Positions 53,510 through 62,873 of a stretch of 64,000 bases of DNA are shown in pieces. The notes beneath the pieces are model-generated. The model was given only the letters and a program-made list of their open reading frames with translations, made no database searches and was not told the origin of the DNA. Numbering within the stretch: the stretch's first letter is position 1; each line of letters opens with the position of its first letter. This stretch comes from Bacteroides sp. M10. Its GTDB lineage: Bacteria; Bacteroidota; Bacteroidia; Bacteroidales; Bacteroidaceae. Location: the NCBI RefSeq assembly GCF_014334015.1, contig NZ_CP060488.1:3120501-3184500 (forward strand), in the 5' to 3' direction. The position numbers and the translations under genes were made by a program.

Positions 53510-56071
53510 TTATTCTTCTAACGAATTTTCCTTATACTTCTCTCCATAGAGTTGCTGGTACTCCTTTTGGAAACGGTCATAAACACTTTGTGCATACGCT
53601 TTTTGTCCAAGTTTCTTGAGTGCTTTTATTTTGAAAGTCAATGCCGTTTCGCTCATTCCGTCGAACGAGAAAAGCACGTCGGACAATACGATAACCTTTC
53701 TGGGTTCATTATTCGCTTCTACGATAGGAAGCAGTTTCTCGATGATCCGGATGAAAAGTTCGTCATGGTTAATTTTGATATTGCCAAACCATTCGTAATG
53801 TACAAAAGTAGGCAGTAAGGTGCCTCGTTGCAGCAGGCCGATAAGTTGTTTTACCTCTTCTTCTTGTTCTTGAGGTGAATGAACCTGTTGCAGCATTTTT
53901 GCTATATTCAAGGCTTTGAGATAATCACAGTAGAAATTATCTCCATACACAATTTTCCATTTGTCGTTTAAGAAAACAAGCTCCACTCCCTCTAAATCAG
54001 TTAGAATGTTCCGCAGGTGGTTGATCGTGACGTTACGTATATTCTTGGCAGAGGTCGTAGTCTTCTCCGGCCAGAGTTGGGCAGACAGTTTATTAGTACT
54101 GATCCCCTCCTGACCGTCGTGTGAATGAAGCAGTACGAGGACAAACATTTGTTTTATTTTCGGACCGAAACGATAAGCAATTTCATTGCCTTTGGTATCG
54201 AACACCTGAAAATCTCCAAACAGATAGACAGCATTAACCTTTATCGGAGTACTGGCTGGTGCATCAGTACTCTTCTCATCGACAGATACACCATCTTCTG
54301 GAACGCTCGGTGCTGTTGCCTCTTGTTTACTTCCTTTTTTTCTATGCCGATAATAAGCAAAACAAAGAATCAGCAAAAGTACGACTCCTCCGATTATATA
54401 ATAAAGGTAAGCTCTGCCTGCTTCGTTGTCATCGTCCGTATTCCATTTTTTGAGCTCCTGATAAGTAATAGGAGGAGCGTTCAACTTATAGACACTAATC
54501 TTCGCTTTTGGATTATTATCTTCGCTATACCGGATGACGGCATATAATTCATTATCTTTCGGATTATTAAACAGGTATGCCGTTGACAGAATACAGTTCG
54601 TTTGAAAAACGATCTCGTTGGAGACAATGGCATGTTCCCCTGTCTTCACGTCAAACCGGTGCAAAGAGGCATTCGTTGTTTTCCGGTCTATGCACAAAAG
54701 ATAGATACACCCCTTTTTACTGTCGAACACAAGCCCGCGGGTCGGAATAAAGTAATTGTCGGGAAACGCTCTGCTCCACAACTTCTTGACGGTACGCTTG
54801 GAAGTATCAAACAGATACAGGTCACAGAAGAAATCCTTGCCAAGTTCCTGTTTGCCCGTCTCGTTGCCCACTCCTCCGAATACGAAAAAGCTTCCCTCCA
54901 CAGGACCTTTACCTGCTACGGTGTGCATACGGGGATAAATGACATCGCCCGTAAACTGTATCTCTTTCCATGCTCCATGATCGAAGTCATACTGATAAGT
55001 CAGGTTTGAATACTGATAGTTGCCATACCCGCCGAAAATATAAAGCGATTGGCTTGCCTGATCGAAAAAGTAAGCATGATGATGCAATGGATTGGAGAAT
55101 TGAGGAGAAACGATACGGGTGGGCAGATCCTTATCCGAAATAGTGGAGAAAAAAGGACCGGTTTGTCCGCCAATATCCGCTAAGTTATAGAAATAAGTCT
55201 CCTGCTTATTCGGGTTATAAATAGCCTCGCCCGAATATCCCGTTTGCGTGCCCACCGTTTCTTTGGGGTATTCGGTCAGTTTCAACGTGTTGATGTCGAA
55301 CTTACCTATATTATTATCACCTACAACTAATATCTGCCGGTCCGGTTCGTCAAACGCTATTCCGGCAGCCGCCGAACTGGTGAACGTACCTATTTCCTGC
55401 CAGAAGAACTGTTTGTTAATCTGCCACGTGGGATGGACTACTGTTCCGTGTAACTTGTTACCTGCCTCATGCACCAAATTCCCATCCGACTCCGTGAGCG
55501 GGAACAGGAAAGAATGAGAAGCCTCATCCCGCACCATGATATTTTTAATCACCATGACAGGCACTTCCGGAATCGCCTTGATATTGGCACCGAAGATAAT
55601 ATTCGCCTTAGACGGATTCGGGATAGTAATACCATCGAGCAAGTATTTCTGGCCATCGATAGTTACTTCCGCTTTCTGGTGCTGAAAGTCCAACCGCGTT
55701 TCTACGTGCAGCCATTTGCGCGCACCGATAGTTTGGGGCGAAACGGGTATTTCGAGAAATTGTTTTTTATCCGAAAGGCTGTTGATGACAAACGATGAAC
55801 TGCTCTTGTCGCGACCGATATAAGCAAAACTATATGGCGCGGCCTTATCCTCATACACCCATATCTGTCCGAAACTCTCATGGCTAAGGATAGATAAATC
55901 GAAAGAGATCGTTACAGAATTGGTGAATGAAATATCGTTTCCACTGAATAAGTCTAAATAGGTCTGGGGAGTCTCTCTTGAAAAGAGCAGTCCTGCCCCT
56001 TTTAGCGGTTGAAAAGAAAGAGCAAATATGGCAATGAATATAAAAAACTGGTATGTTCTCTGCATAATCAA
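53510..56071 (-). CDS. Transmembrane regulator: LamG/kelch sensor with cytoplasmic winged-helix SARP-like domain
   Basis: An 853-residue single-pass protein. The signal peptide (1-25, ending PLKGAG) leads to a LamG-like domain (about 40-205), then kelch-type beta-propeller repeats (about 215-550; SLYIFGGYGNYQYS, SFFVFGGVGNETG). One TM (about 556-578, YYIIGGVVLLLILCFAYY) is followed by a cytoplasmic part: a linker, then a winged-helix OmpR/SARP-like DNA-binding domain (about 624-720; LFGDFQVFDTKGNEI, SAKNIRNVTINHLRNIL) and a helical BTAD-like tail (about 725-853). No kinase or receiver is present. It looks like a one-piece membrane sensor and transcription factor. It is divergent from the esterase at 56294, so that cluster is its likely target. 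Confidence 0.8.
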   Translation of the reverse strand: MIMQRTYQFFIFIAIFALSFQPLKGAGLLFSRETPQTYLDLFSGNDISFTNSVTISFDLSILSHESFGQIWVYEDKAAPYSFAYIGRDKSSSSFVINSLSDKKQFLEIPVSPQTIGARKWLHVETRLDFQHQKAEVTIDGQKYLLDGITIPNPSKANIIFGANIKAIPEVPVMVIKNIMVRDEASHSFLFPLTESDGNLVHEAGNKLHGTVVHPTWQINKQFFWQEIGTFTSSAAAGIAFDEPDRQILVVGDNNIGKFDINTLKLTEYPKETVGTQTGYSGEAIYNPNKQETYFYNLADIGGQTGPFFSTISDKDLPTRIVSPQFSNPLHHHAYFFDQASQSLYIFGGYGNYQYSNLTYQYDFDHGAWKEIQFTGDVIYPRMHTVAGKGPVEGSFFVFGGVGNETGKQELGKDFFCDLYLFDTSKRTVKKLWSRAFPDNYFIPTRGLVFDSKKGCIYLLCIDRKTTNASLHRFDVKTGEHAIVSNEIVFQTNCILSTAYLFNNPKDNELYAVIRYSEDNNPKAKISVYKLNAPPITYQELKKWNTDDDNEAGRAYLYYIIGGVVLLLILCFAYYRHRKKGSKQEATAPSVPEDGVSVDEKSTDAPASTPIKVNAVYLFGDFQVFDTKGNEIAYRFGPKIKQMFVLVLLHSHDGQEGISTNKLSAQLWPEKTTTSAKNIRNVTINHLRNILTDLEGVELVFLNDKWKIVYGDNFYCDYLKALNIAKMLQQVHSPQEQEEEVKQLIGLLQRGTLLPTFVHYEWFGNIKINHDELFIRIIEKLLPIVEANNEPRKVIVLSDVLFSFDGMSETALTFKIKALKKLGQKAYAQSVYDRFQKEYQQLYGEKYKENSLEE

Positions 56072-56098
56072 ACGGCGTTTTAGAAATGCGTTTCAGTG

Positions 56099-56106
56099 CA
56101 AAGTTA
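56099..56106 (-). promoter_or_regulatory. Putative -7 element of the LamG/kelch regulator
   Basis: Minus-strand TAACTTTG fits TAnnTTTG, 27 bp before the start of the regulator gene. No clear -33 element. Confidence 0.45.
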
Positions 56107-56184
56107 GAAATTTCCCTCATGTATTCCTAATAATTCAGTTTAATTCTCTTGGGTGATTGCCTGACATCTACCTTTTTATGGAGT

Positions 56185-56253
56185 GATTAATGAAATAAAA
56201 AGCGCACTAATCCGAAAATTAACCCCCTTTTTTTTGCTTCGACCCTATTTTTG
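56185..56253 (+). promoter_or_regulatory. Promoter with shared upstream element (copy 1)
   Basis: GATTAATGAAATAAAA (56185-56200), AAATTAACCC (56216-56225) and then the -7 element TATTTTTG (56246-56253), 40 bp before the esterase ATG. The same order and spacing occur upstream of 57475. The AACCC-to-TAnnTTTG distance is 25 nt in both; GATTAAT-to-TAnnTTTG is 61 nt here and 62 nt there. A regulator-binding site is likely. Confidence 0.65.
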
Positions 56254-56293
56254 TGTCATCGAATTGATGAACCTATATAATACTAATTAGAAC

Positions 56294-57316
56294 ATGATGC
56301 ATATCTCTTCTGACATTGCTTTCCGCCGTTCCCTTTGCCGTCCGCTCATGCTGCTTTTGGCGTGTGGCCTGTCGTTGGCTGTATGGCCCCCGCTCCGGGC
56401 ACAAGAAAAACCGGTAGGAAAACACATTGGATACAACCGCTATGGCAATCGCCTCTATCAGGTAGGAGACCAGATAGATGTCTATCCCCGGCAACAATTG
56501 ACCAAACTGTATGCCGGTCAATTTCCTGCAGATGCCTTTGTGCCTTGGAGCAAGACAATCTACGACCATAAGTTCGAGATTGACGAGCAAAAGGTACGAA
56601 CGAAACATTTCGTCTACCGTTCGCACGAGGGATACGATCTGGAAATGTATATCGACCTTCCTGCTTCAGGTTCCGACTTCCCCGTCCTTTTTCATATCTT
56701 CGGTGGCGGATGGACTTCCGGCACGCCCGAACGGGTGGAAGTCATTTCCAAATACCTGGCTTCCCGCGGGATAGCAGGAGTGCGGGTGGGACATTCGTTG
56801 TCCACTCATCCGGGTGCCACCATTGCACGCGCTTTTGATGATATCAACTACGCCCGGCAATACGTCTTTCAACGTGCCGCCGAGTGCCGGATAGATACCA
56901 CCCGCTACGGATATGCGGGAGGCAGTTCGGGCGCACACCTGTCGGCCGTATCCGCCTTGCGCGATCCCGGAACTAAAGTGTTGGTAGGTTTTGCCGGCGT
57001 ATACGATTACAATATGTTTGGTGGTGACGATAAACCCTATTTCGCACCCAACACCACCGAGTTCAAGCGTGAAATATCACCCGCGTCCATGATTCCGGTT
57101 TCAAGTCCGGCTGTTTTTCTCGGACATGGGTTAGGCGATTTTCTTGTGGGATACGTACAAAGCACTAACTTTGCTTCTTGGCTTGCTAAACAGGGGCTGG
57201 AAGTCGAACTTCACCTTTATCCCTATTATTCCCATGCATTCAATCATCCCGGAATTACAGATCTGTTTCCTAAACTGATGGATGAAGTGGAACATTTCCT
57301 GCAAATTCATCTATGA
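56294..57316 (+). CDS. Exported alpha/beta hydrolase (carbohydrate esterase-like)
   Basis: A 340-residue exported esterase of the hormone-sensitive-lipase or BD-FAE type. The signal (1-36) ends RAQ. An oxyanion-type HxxGGG region appears as LFHIFGGGWTSG; the nucleophile elbow is GGSSG (209-213, Ser211); later Asp (GLGDFLV) and His (YYSHAFNHPG) complete the triad. Such enzymes remove acyl groups from plant polysaccharides or acylated sugars. It has its own promoter, separate from the gene at 57475 by 158 bp. Two ATGs (56294, 56297) are adjacent. Confidence 0.88.
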   Translation: MMHISSDIAFRRSLCRPLMLLLACGLSLAVWPPLRAQEKPVGKHIGYNRYGNRLYQVGDQIDVYPRQQLTKLYAGQFPADAFVPWSKTIYDHKFEIDEQKVRTKHFVYRSHEGYDLEMYIDLPASGSDFPVLFHIFGGGWTSGTPERVEVISKYLASRGIAGVRVGHSLSTHPGATIARAFDDINYARQYVFQRAAECRIDTTRYGYAGGSSGAHLSAVSALRDPGTKVLVGFAGVYDYNMFGGDDKPYFAPNTTEFKREISPASMIPVSSPAVFLGHGLGDFLVGYVQSTNFASWLAKQGLEVELHLYPYYSHAFNHPGITDLFPKLMDEVEHFLQIHL

Positions 57317-57383
57317 ACGGAACTTCGATACCGTTCGATAGCAGATGAACACATTTGCACGAAAAAAAGCCCTTTTCGGGTAG

Positions 57384-57453
57384 GATTAATAAAATAAAAG
57401 TGGGAGGTAACCTATAAATTAACCCATATATTATAGGCTCCCGGATATCTTTG
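57384..57453 (+). promoter_or_regulatory. Promoter with shared upstream element (copy 2)
   Basis: GATTAATAAAATAAAA (57384-57399), AAATTAACCC (57416-57425) and -7 element TATCTTTG (57446-57453), 21 bp before the GxGYxYP gene. It mirrors copy 1 upstream of 56294. Confidence 0.65.
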
Positions 57454-57474
57454 TCTATATAAACTAATGCCACG

Positions 57475-59196
57475 ATGAAAAAGAAAAATCTAATTAAAAC
57501 ACTCTTCTTAATAGGAATGCTGCTGGGAGGAACCATCTCACCGGTAGTTGCTTCCTCTTCACCGGATAACTGGTGGCCTGTTCAGAAAAGGCCCGGTTAC
57601 ATCTTGAAATGTACACTGTCCCGTCCCGGTGATATTCGTGAGATGAATGTCGCCCAATCCTTATGCGGACTTGCTGCTCAAGCTGTAAACGAGGGTATCG
57701 GCAACGAGGGACTTTGGGTTGAGAATCGTACACCGGATTATCAACTGTATTATAAAGCTTGGCTGAAACGCCTCAAAGTAAAGGAACGGGGCGCCCTGAA
57801 TACCTGGGAAGTCGTGAAACGCTTTCAAAAGCAAGGCTATATAAAAGGTTACATTCTATATGATTATAACCGGAAAGACAACTCCATCAATCTGGCAACC
57901 GCACAAGCCGGCATCCTGAAAGGAATTCTGGTAGATATAACATTGGAAGAACAGGCAAAAGCATCCGGCTTGAAGAAATTGTATGACGCCAGCAAGGAGA
58001 ATCTGACCCAGTCCTGGTTTGACGAACACAAATCCCGGATGAACAATAACTTCATCGTCCTGACCAATCCGTCGATAGCCAACAATCGTGATTATGCCAT
58101 TGCCCATAAGGGAATGGTTTATTACGGAGTGGACGAATTGCTGGATACTGTACTGGAGTGGGTACGCCCCTTGTCACCGGTGATAGGCTGGAATAGCGGA
58201 CCGGAATTTCAGCACATCGCCCCCTGTTCCCATTGGGGATTAATTAATACAGCTTCCGACTGGTGCATGAATCTTGCCATGCTCTCCATCACCGGCAACG
58301 AAAAAATAAAAAAGATTAAAACTGTTAATCCGGCCCGGATAAATTGGGAATCTGATGCAATTTATCATTCCTTTGTGATGAGCGACGGAGATAATATGCA
58401 GTGGACATTGGGTAGTTTTATCAATAATCCTGACTTTTGGAGCAACGAACATAATGGCAAGATTCCCATGTCATTCACTACGTGTATGGTCAACCTGTCA
58501 ATGGCTGCTCCCGATGTGCTTAATGTACTGATGAACAGTCAGCCACGGAACGTATCGCTTGCCGAATATGGCGGCGGATACTATTACCCCGACCTTTTTG
58601 CTTCAAAGCGCGCCGACAGAGAGGGACTGTTGCGGAGTTTTGCCCGTATCGTGAATGTGCACATGCAAAAGATGGGTATCAAAGCATTTGGTTTCATTTG
58701 TCATAAGATAGATTCGAAAGAAGCTCTGGATGCGTATCGTGTCTTTGCCGAAGAATTGGAGGGAATAGCCGGAATGCTTGCCGTGCAGTATTCTCCCTAT
58801 AATGGCGGATATGGTAAAGTGTTTTGGGTGAAAGACCGGAAAGGGAACGATATTCCGGTGATTTCCGCACGTGGACAGATATGGGCTAACCAGGAAAAAG
58901 AAAAGTCCGGTACTCCCTCCCAGATTGCGGCAGTAATTAATGAAGATGCGACGAATAAAATTCCCGAGGGTGAGATAGCGTGGACCATTGTTCATGCCTG
59001 GTCGCGCTTTGAGAAAGAGTCGAAAGACAGTATTGTCAGTGCGCCGCAGAACAGCCGTTCGCCGAGAGGAGTGACTCCCGTGTACTGGTGTAAGCAATTG
59101 CTGGACAAAAAGGTGCAGGTAGTGCCGGTAGATGAGTTGCTTTGGCGGTTAAGAATCAAACACGTCAATAGAGATTCGGCCATAAATTCTAATTGA
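57475..59196 (+). CDS. GxGYxYP-family exported protein, putative glycoside hydrolase
   Basis: A 573-residue exported protein (signal ending VVA, about 26; no lipobox). It has the family-defining motif GGGYYYPD (366-373) and a conserved SDGDN (303-307). GxGYxYP proteins are found in Bacteroides carbohydrate loci and are annotated as putative glycoside hydrolases, but their activity is not firmly known. N-terminal part about 35-270; catalytic-like part about 295-560. It starts a run of five close same-strand genes that reaches the right edge. A second, lipoprotein-type relative begins at 62874. Confidence 0.8.
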   Translation: MKKKNLIKTLFLIGMLLGGTISPVVASSSPDNWWPVQKRPGYILKCTLSRPGDIREMNVAQSLCGLAAQAVNEGIGNEGLWVENRTPDYQLYYKAWLKRLKVKERGALNTWEVVKRFQKQGYIKGYILYDYNRKDNSINLATAQAGILKGILVDITLEEQAKASGLKKLYDASKENLTQSWFDEHKSRMNNNFIVLTNPSIANNRDYAIAHKGMVYYGVDELLDTVLEWVRPLSPVIGWNSGPEFQHIAPCSHWGLINTASDWCMNLAMLSITGNEKIKKIKTVNPARINWESDAIYHSFVMSDGDNMQWTLGSFINNPDFWSNEHNGKIPMSFTTCMVNLSMAAPDVLNVLMNSQPRNVSLAEYGGGYYYPDLFASKRADREGLLRSFARIVNVHMQKMGIKAFGFICHKIDSKEALDAYRVFAEELEGIAGMLAVQYSPYNGGYGKVFWVKDRKGNDIPVISARGQIWANQEKEKSGTPSQIAAVINEDATNKIPEGEIAWTIVHAWSRFEKESKDSIVSAPQNSRSPRGVTPVYWCKQLLDKKVQVVPVDELLWRLRIKHVNRDSAINSN

Positions 59197-59219
59197 AAAA
59201 CATTAAAGTATACACATAT

Positions 59220-60638
59220 ATGGAAATTAACAGACGAGATTTCATTACTAAAGTGTCTGCTATTGCAGCATTGAGTGTCCTGCCTTCGTCATTTGTAGCC
59301 GCTATGGGCAATGAGAAGGTAGAGAAGGCCAAGCCCAAGTATCCAACATTGAAATGTGATGTGGTGGTAGTCGGAGCCGGTCCCGGTGGAGTGCCTGCCG
59401 CCATTGCGGCAGCCCGTCAGGGAGCTAAAGTAATATTGCTGGAAGAGGATAATATGCCTGGAGGAGCCCCGGTCGATATGTATGTTCCCTTTATATGCGG
59501 TGGTCCCAGAGTGGGAGTGTTTCAGGAGATGATTCAGGTATTGAATGCAAAACACACCATTGGCGGGCGTACTTGTGAGACGTTCGGAAAAACAGGCAGT
59601 GACGGAAAGAATCACTGGTGGATGCCCGGTTCTTATGCGGAAGTGATTTATCAGCTTCTCGAAAAAGAAGAAAACATCACGCTGATGTGCGCAGCACCCG
59701 TTGTAGGAGTAAAGCTCAAGACCTCCGGCAACAGAAACCAGGTGACCGGAGTGCGCATCATACGTAATGGCGATTATCAGGATATTGATGCGGCAGTTAC
59801 CATAGATGCCACCGGCAACGGACTGATTGCAGATATGGCAGGATGCGAATATATGTTTGGCAGTGAAGCCAAGAGCGACTACAACGAGCCCGTAGGCATC
59901 GAAGTGGCCGATGGTAAGGTGCAGCCCTGTACCTGGATGCTGATTAGTGAAAGAATCAAGCGCAATGCCATACTACCTATTGATAAACTGAAAGGCAGCA
60001 GTGCTGTGGAAGATAACCTGAATCGTTGGGTGAAAGCCGACGATAAGGAGGATATGATCCGGAGAGACGCCGGCATCTATCTGCACTGGGGACGGACTGT
60101 ATATTGCAAGGATACCCGCGACCCTCTGTTGCTGGCACAAGCCCAGCAGGAAGCATTGGAACGCCTGCAGGAAAACCTCGAAATCTGGCACGAAGCCGGA
60201 TACGCAGTACATCTGGCTCCGAAACTGGGTGTGCGCGAAGTGCGTCGTATCAAAGGCGAGTACGTGCTTACAGCCAACGACTTGATTGCCGGAACGATGC
60301 ACGATGATGTGATAGCCCACGCACACTATTCGTTCGATGTATGGGGAATGAAAATTCCCGAAGAAATGAAGCATATCGGCCCTTACGGCATTCCCTATCG
60401 CAGTATTCTGCCAACCAAGACCGAGGGGTTGCTCACTGCCGGACGTATCATCAGTGCGACACGCATTGCGCACAGTTCTCTTAGAGTGCAGCCTATCTGT
60501 TCCAACATCGGAATGGCAGCCGGTACGGCAGCAGCTATGTCCGCCTTGAATCAAACCGGACTTCGTTCCATAGATATCAAACAACTACAAGACCGACTTG
60601 CCTCAATGGGGCTTTTCGATGGTTTAAAAAAGAAATAA
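59220..60638 (+). CDS. Tat-exported FAD-dependent oxidoreductase (first of a tandem pair)
   Basis: A 472-residue flavoprotein. The ATG at 59220 (not the TTG at 59193) is used, as it places the twin-arginine motif NRRDFITK (Arg5, Arg6) at the N-terminus; a Tat signal means folded export with FAD bound. The FAD Rossmann motif is VVVGAGPGGVPAA (49-61), with LLEEDNMPGGAPV after it; a second conserved segment GLLTAGRIISATRIAHSSL is in the C-terminal part. It belongs to the FAD_oxidored (PF12831-like) group. It probably oxidises a sugar or uronate outside the cytoplasm; the substrate and electron acceptor are unknown. Only 10 bp before its paralogue. Confidence 0.87.
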   Translation: MEINRRDFITKVSAIAALSVLPSSFVAAMGNEKVEKAKPKYPTLKCDVVVVGAGPGGVPAAIAAARQGAKVILLEEDNMPGGAPVDMYVPFICGGPRVGVFQEMIQVLNAKHTIGGRTCETFGKTGSDGKNHWWMPGSYAEVIYQLLEKEENITLMCAAPVVGVKLKTSGNRNQVTGVRIIRNGDYQDIDAAVTIDATGNGLIADMAGCEYMFGSEAKSDYNEPVGIEVADGKVQPCTWMLISERIKRNAILPIDKLKGSSAVEDNLNRWVKADDKEDMIRRDAGIYLHWGRTVYCKDTRDPLLLAQAQQEALERLQENLEIWHEAGYAVHLAPKLGVREVRRIKGEYVLTANDLIAGTMHDDVIAHAHYSFDVWGMKIPEEMKHIGPYGIPYRSILPTKTEGLLTAGRIISATRIAHSSLRVQPICSNIGMAAGTAAAMSALNQTGLRSIDIKQLQDRLASMGLFDGLKKK

Positions 60639-60648
60639 GCGTACGACT

Positions 60649-62106
60649 ATGACAATGAATAGAAGACAGTTTTTGAAGAACATGGGAATAGGCGCTGCTG
60701 GTGCAGCTTTGCCCGGAGTCTCCATGTTTGCCGCGAATGAAGCGATGAATACCCAAGATAAATCCCTGTTTAAATTGCCCGAATTGCATTGCGATGTGAT
60801 TGTAGTGGGCGCCGGACCGGCAGGTATACCTGCTGCCGTTGCTGCTGCCAGAGAGGGGGCCAAGGTGATTTTACTGGAAGAAGATATGATGCCCGGAGGA
60901 GCTCCGGTGGATATGTATGTCACATATATGTGCGGTGCACCCCGTGTCGGTGTATTTATCGACATGGTGCGCGAACTGAACCAGAAACATTCACTAAGCA
61001 TTACCCCCAGCAACACGTTCGGACAATGGGCATGGGATAATAAGCAGCATTGGTGGTTGCCGTCGTCATTTGCACAAGTCGTTTACGGCATTATGAAAGC
61101 GGAAAAGAATATCACGTTGATGTGTGGTTCACCGGTTGTGGATGCAGTGGTCGAGACAAAAGGCAACAGAAACAGAGTGACCGGCGTTTGCGTGATGCGT
61201 CAGGGTATGTTGCAGAAAGTCTCCGCTCCGGTTACCATCGACGCCACCGGCACCGGACTACTGGCAGCCAAAGCCGGTTGTGAATACTTCTACGGTAGCG
61301 ACGCCCGCAAGGACTTCAACGAAAGCATCGGACTCGAAAAGAGTGACGGTAGAGTGCAGCCATGTACCATGATGTACATCAGCCAACGCACCCGCAGCGA
61401 CGCGGAATTTCCCCGCCACATATTCAAGACCGGTGTACTCGACCACGACCAGGAAAAGTGGGTAACCCAGCAGACGGAAGAGGAATTCCGGAAGATAGAC
61501 TCCGGCATATACCTCCACTGGGGAGCAACGGTAGAATGTACCGACACCACCGACCCGGTATTGGTAGCCGACGCGCATCGCCGTGCCATGAAAAAACTGG
61601 AACCGCAATTCGAAGCCCTCAACCGGGCTGGATACGTCACTCATGTAGCCCCGAAAATCGGAATCAGAGAGTGCCGCCGTATCAAAGGAGAATATGTGTT
61701 GACGGTGGATGATGTACTGAAAGGAGTGATGCACGATGATAAGATTGCTGATGCCTGGTACTCGTTAGACCCGTGGGGAATGAATGTAGACCCCAAAATA
61801 AAGAACAGCGTAGGACCTTACGGCATCCCATACCGCAGCTTGATTCCCGTCAATACCGAAGGATTGCTGACAGCCGGGCGCATTATCAGCGGAACCCGTC
61901 TGGCAATGAGTTCTTACCGGGTGCAACCGATATGTGCAACCATTGGCGAAGCAGCCGGTACCGCAGCAGCGATGGCGGCTTTGCAGAAGACGAGTGTGCG
62001 CAATCTCGATGTACGCCGCTTGCAGAACCGCTTGGACGAGAAAGGTCTGTTCGACTGGTATCGTCATGTGAATATGAATGTGAATAATAAACCATGGAAA
62101 AAATAA
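60649..62106 (+). CDS. Tat-exported FAD-dependent oxidoreductase (second of a tandem pair)
   Basis: A 485-residue paralogue of the preceding enzyme. It has the Tat motif NRRQFLKN (Arg5, Arg6; the second ATG at 60655 could also start it) and the FAD motif VVGAGPAGIPAA (52-63). Shared blocks run the length of the protein: LLEEDMMPGGAPVDMYV, CGAPRVGVF, VGPYGIPYRSLIP and GLLTAGRIISGTRL. The close tandem pairing suggests either a heterodimer or two substrates after gene duplication. Cysteine and gating residues differ (CGGPRVGVF in the first, CGAPRVGVF here), so they may not be redundant. Confidence 0.87.
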   Translation: MTMNRRQFLKNMGIGAAGAALPGVSMFAANEAMNTQDKSLFKLPELHCDVIVVGAGPAGIPAAVAAAREGAKVILLEEDMMPGGAPVDMYVTYMCGAPRVGVFIDMVRELNQKHSLSITPSNTFGQWAWDNKQHWWLPSSFAQVVYGIMKAEKNITLMCGSPVVDAVVETKGNRNRVTGVCVMRQGMLQKVSAPVTIDATGTGLLAAKAGCEYFYGSDARKDFNESIGLEKSDGRVQPCTMMYISQRTRSDAEFPRHIFKTGVLDHDQEKWVTQQTEEEFRKIDSGIYLHWGATVECTDTTDPVLVADAHRRAMKKLEPQFEALNRAGYVTHVAPKIGIRECRRIKGEYVLTVDDVLKGVMHDDKIADAWYSLDPWGMNVDPKIKNSVGPYGIPYRSLIPVNTEGLLTAGRIISGTRLAMSSYRVQPICATIGEAAGTAAAMAALQKTSVRNLDVRRLQNRLDEKGLFDWYRHVNMNVNNKPWKK

Positions 62107-62113
62107 GATAAAT

Positions 62114-62809
62114 ATGAACCGTATATTTCTTTTGATATTAGTATCAATTTTTACAGTCTCCACAGCCAGTGCTCAAACCACTTTCCTGAAGAAACTCAAG
62201 AAAGGCGAAAAGCAGACTGTTGTGTTTTACGGTGCCAGTGCAGCCATCAATACCTCCAACCGGGTTTGGGTGGACCAGCTTCGTACCAGACTCGAACGCA
62301 GATTCCCCGAAAAGATAACGTTCTACAACTGCTCGAAGTCGGGAATCGGCTCTTTCTGGGCAACTGAAAACTTCAAAGACTCCGTATTGAGCCGCAAACC
62401 CGATTTATTGATATTCGGCTTTTCGGAAAACGATGCTGTGACCCGTTTCAACAACGCTCCCTGGTATTCGGGAAAGTGTGCGGAATACATGGTCGACAAT
62501 CTGCGGGCACAGAATCCTGATGCCACCATCGTATTATATATTCTTTCCGAACGTCCGTTGGGACAATCGGCGGAGACTCGTCCTGAACTGGCAGCATTCA
62601 ATGCTTCATGCCGCGAAGCAGCCAAAAAGAAAGGTATCATTCTCGTCGATTACTCGGTAGAGTTTAATAAAATTTACGACGCCGGAGGAGAAGAAGCATT
62701 AAAACCATATCAGCGCGACGGTATTCTGCCTACCCGCAAAGCGGCACAGGAAATCCTTGTACCGATGCTGTGGGATGCGATATTGGGACGTGACAATGCA
62801 AAGAAGTGA
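62114..62809 (+). CDS. SGNH/GDSL-type exported protein with altered catalytic His
   Basis: A 231-residue exported protein (signal ending ASAQ, about 20). Block I is FYGASAA (Ser42), block II KSGIGS, block III FSENDA and block V YQRDGILPTRKA (199-210). In SGNH esterases block V is DxxHP; here Leu205 replaces His, while Asp202 and Pro206 remain. It may therefore be inactive as an esterase, use another residue, or act as a binding protein. It is 7 bp after the second oxidoreductase, in the same operon. Confidence 0.8.
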   Translation: MNRIFLLILVSIFTVSTASAQTTFLKKLKKGEKQTVVFYGASAAINTSNRVWVDQLRTRLERRFPEKITFYNCSKSGIGSFWATENFKDSVLSRKPDLLIFGFSENDAVTRFNNAPWYSGKCAEYMVDNLRAQNPDATIVLYILSERPLGQSAETRPELAAFNASCREAAKKKGIILVDYSVEFNKIYDAGGEEALKPYQRDGILPTRKAAQEILVPMLWDAILGRDNAKK

Positions 62810-62873
62810 TTCATCAGTTGAAAACACATATAGACGAACAAGTTAAAAAATATATCGGCATTAATAAAATACT

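Noticed and set aside
59193..59219. TTG start extending the first FAD oxidoreductase
   Set aside because: It overlaps the stop of the upstream gene and would bury the twin-arginine motif behind nine extra residues.
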